Source: Solirubrobacterales bacterium (GTDB lineage: Bacteria > Actinomycetota > Thermoleophilia > Solirubrobacterales > Solirubrobacteraceae). Taken from it: a stretch of DNA of 6,267 nucleotides. Shown here piece after piece: positions 5,891 to 6,267 of this stretch; within the stretch, counting starts at the first letter, position 1, and the number at the start of each line of letters is the position of its first letter. The stretch covers positions 1 through 6,267 of the forward strand of contig JACCYI010000196.1 of the NCBI GenBank assembly GCA_013696535.1, given 5' to 3'. The notes beneath the pieces are model-generated. The model was given only the letters and a program-made list of their open reading frames with translations, made no database searches and was not told the DNA's origin. Made by a program: the position numbers and the translations under genes.

Positions 5891-6267
5891 ATGTCGCGCC
5901 AAGAAGCCATCGTCGTCGCGGGTGCCCGCGAGCACAACCTCAAGGACGTCACGGTCGAGCTTCCGCGCGACGCGTTGGTGGTCATTACGGGACTCAGCGG
6001 CTCGGGCAAGTCATCTCTGGCGTTCGACACCATCTACGCGGAGGGCCAGCGCCGCTACGTCGAGTCCCTGAGCGCCTACGCGCGCCAGTTCCTGGGTCAA
6101 ATGGACAAGCCGGACGTCGACTCGATCGAAGGTCTGTCCCCGGCCATCTCCATCGATCAGAAGACCACCTCGCGCAACCCGCGCTCGACGGTCGGCACGG
6201 TCACCGAGGTGTACGACTACCTGCGCCTCCTGTGGGCGCGCGTCGGCATCCCGCACTGCCCCAACTG
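5891..6267 (+). CDS. uvrA: UvrABC system protein A (excinuclease ABC subunit A), N-terminal part; 3' end outside window
   Basis: The ATG at 5891 opens a frame that runs to the window end (125 full codons, no stop) and covers the first part of a protein normally about 950 residues long. UvrA is the damage-sensing ABC-type ATPase that loads UvrB in nucleotide excision repair. Visible hallmarks are AREHNLKDV (12-20), the first Walker A motif GLSGSGKSS (34-42, with Lys40) followed by LAFDT, and then [21 protein letters not shown], a UvrA-specific block. Next come [23 protein letters not shown] and the [13 protein letters not shown] segment. The last residues, HCPN plus two bases of a probable Cys codon, are the start of the first zinc-binding CxxC. 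The start matches the family N-terminus, and no Shine-Dalgarno is present. It is divergent from ftsH. Confidence 0.97.
   Translation, partial: MSRQEAIVVAGAREHNLKDVTVELPRDALVVITGLSGSGKSSLAFDTIYAEGQRRYVESLSAYARQFLGQMDKPDVDSIEGLSPAISIDQKTTSRNPRSTVGTVTEVYDYLRLLWARVGIPHCPN

Noticed and set aside
5383..6033. A minus-strand frame spanning the ftsH-uvrA intergenic region
   Set aside because: It overlaps the start of both real genes in a wrong frame and has no recognisable domain. It is a GC-rich shadow.

Overview
The window is about 70% G+C and carries six genes packed tightly on both strands. The gene set, the strong G/C preference at third codon positions, the many GTG starts and the near absence of Shine-Dalgarno sequences point to a high-GC actinobacterium. 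The closest resemblance, judged from remembered homologues and not from a search, is to the Thermoleophilia (Solirubrobacterales/Gaiellales). No rRNA, tRNA, CRISPR array, insertion sequence or other mobile element is visible. This looks like ordinary core chromosome.

Layout, left to right. The window opens in the C-terminal tail of a gene that resembles mutY (A/G-specific adenine glycosylase). A DivIVA-domain coiled-coil protein follows, and its stop codon overlaps the GTG start of an M32-family metallocarboxypeptidase in a GTGA overlap. These rightward genes look co-directional and partly translationally coupled. The carboxypeptidase then meets a leftward arginine deiminase/DDAH-type amidinotransferase-fold hydrolase tail to tail, and their two stop codons share a CTAG tetranucleotide. 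A 57-bp divergent intergenic region separates this hydrolase from a small rightward gene for an RraB-like protein (ribonuclease E inhibitor family). That gene converges, with a 9-bp gap, on a long leftward ftsH gene for the membrane-bound AAA+ zinc protease. A 101-bp divergent region then leads to the start of uvrA (excinuclease ABC subunit A), which is cut off by the window end.

The genes do not form one obvious pathway. They cover DNA repair (mutY-like, uvrA), protein turnover (M32 carboxypeptidase, FtsH), cell-pole or septum organisation (DivIVA-like), guanidino-group hydrolysis and possible RNA-decay control (RraB-like). I found no convincing novel multi-gene system.

The points most worth a second look are regulatory and molecular. 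TAnnnT boxes lie 7-11 nt upstream of several start codons that lack a Shine-Dalgarno, which suggests leaderless or nearly leaderless mRNAs. A 12-bp perfect palindrome sits inside the divergent promoter region between the hydrolase and the RraB-like gene. FtsH has Ile in place of the usual pore-loop Phe. The hydrolase has EGGS where relatives have EGGD.
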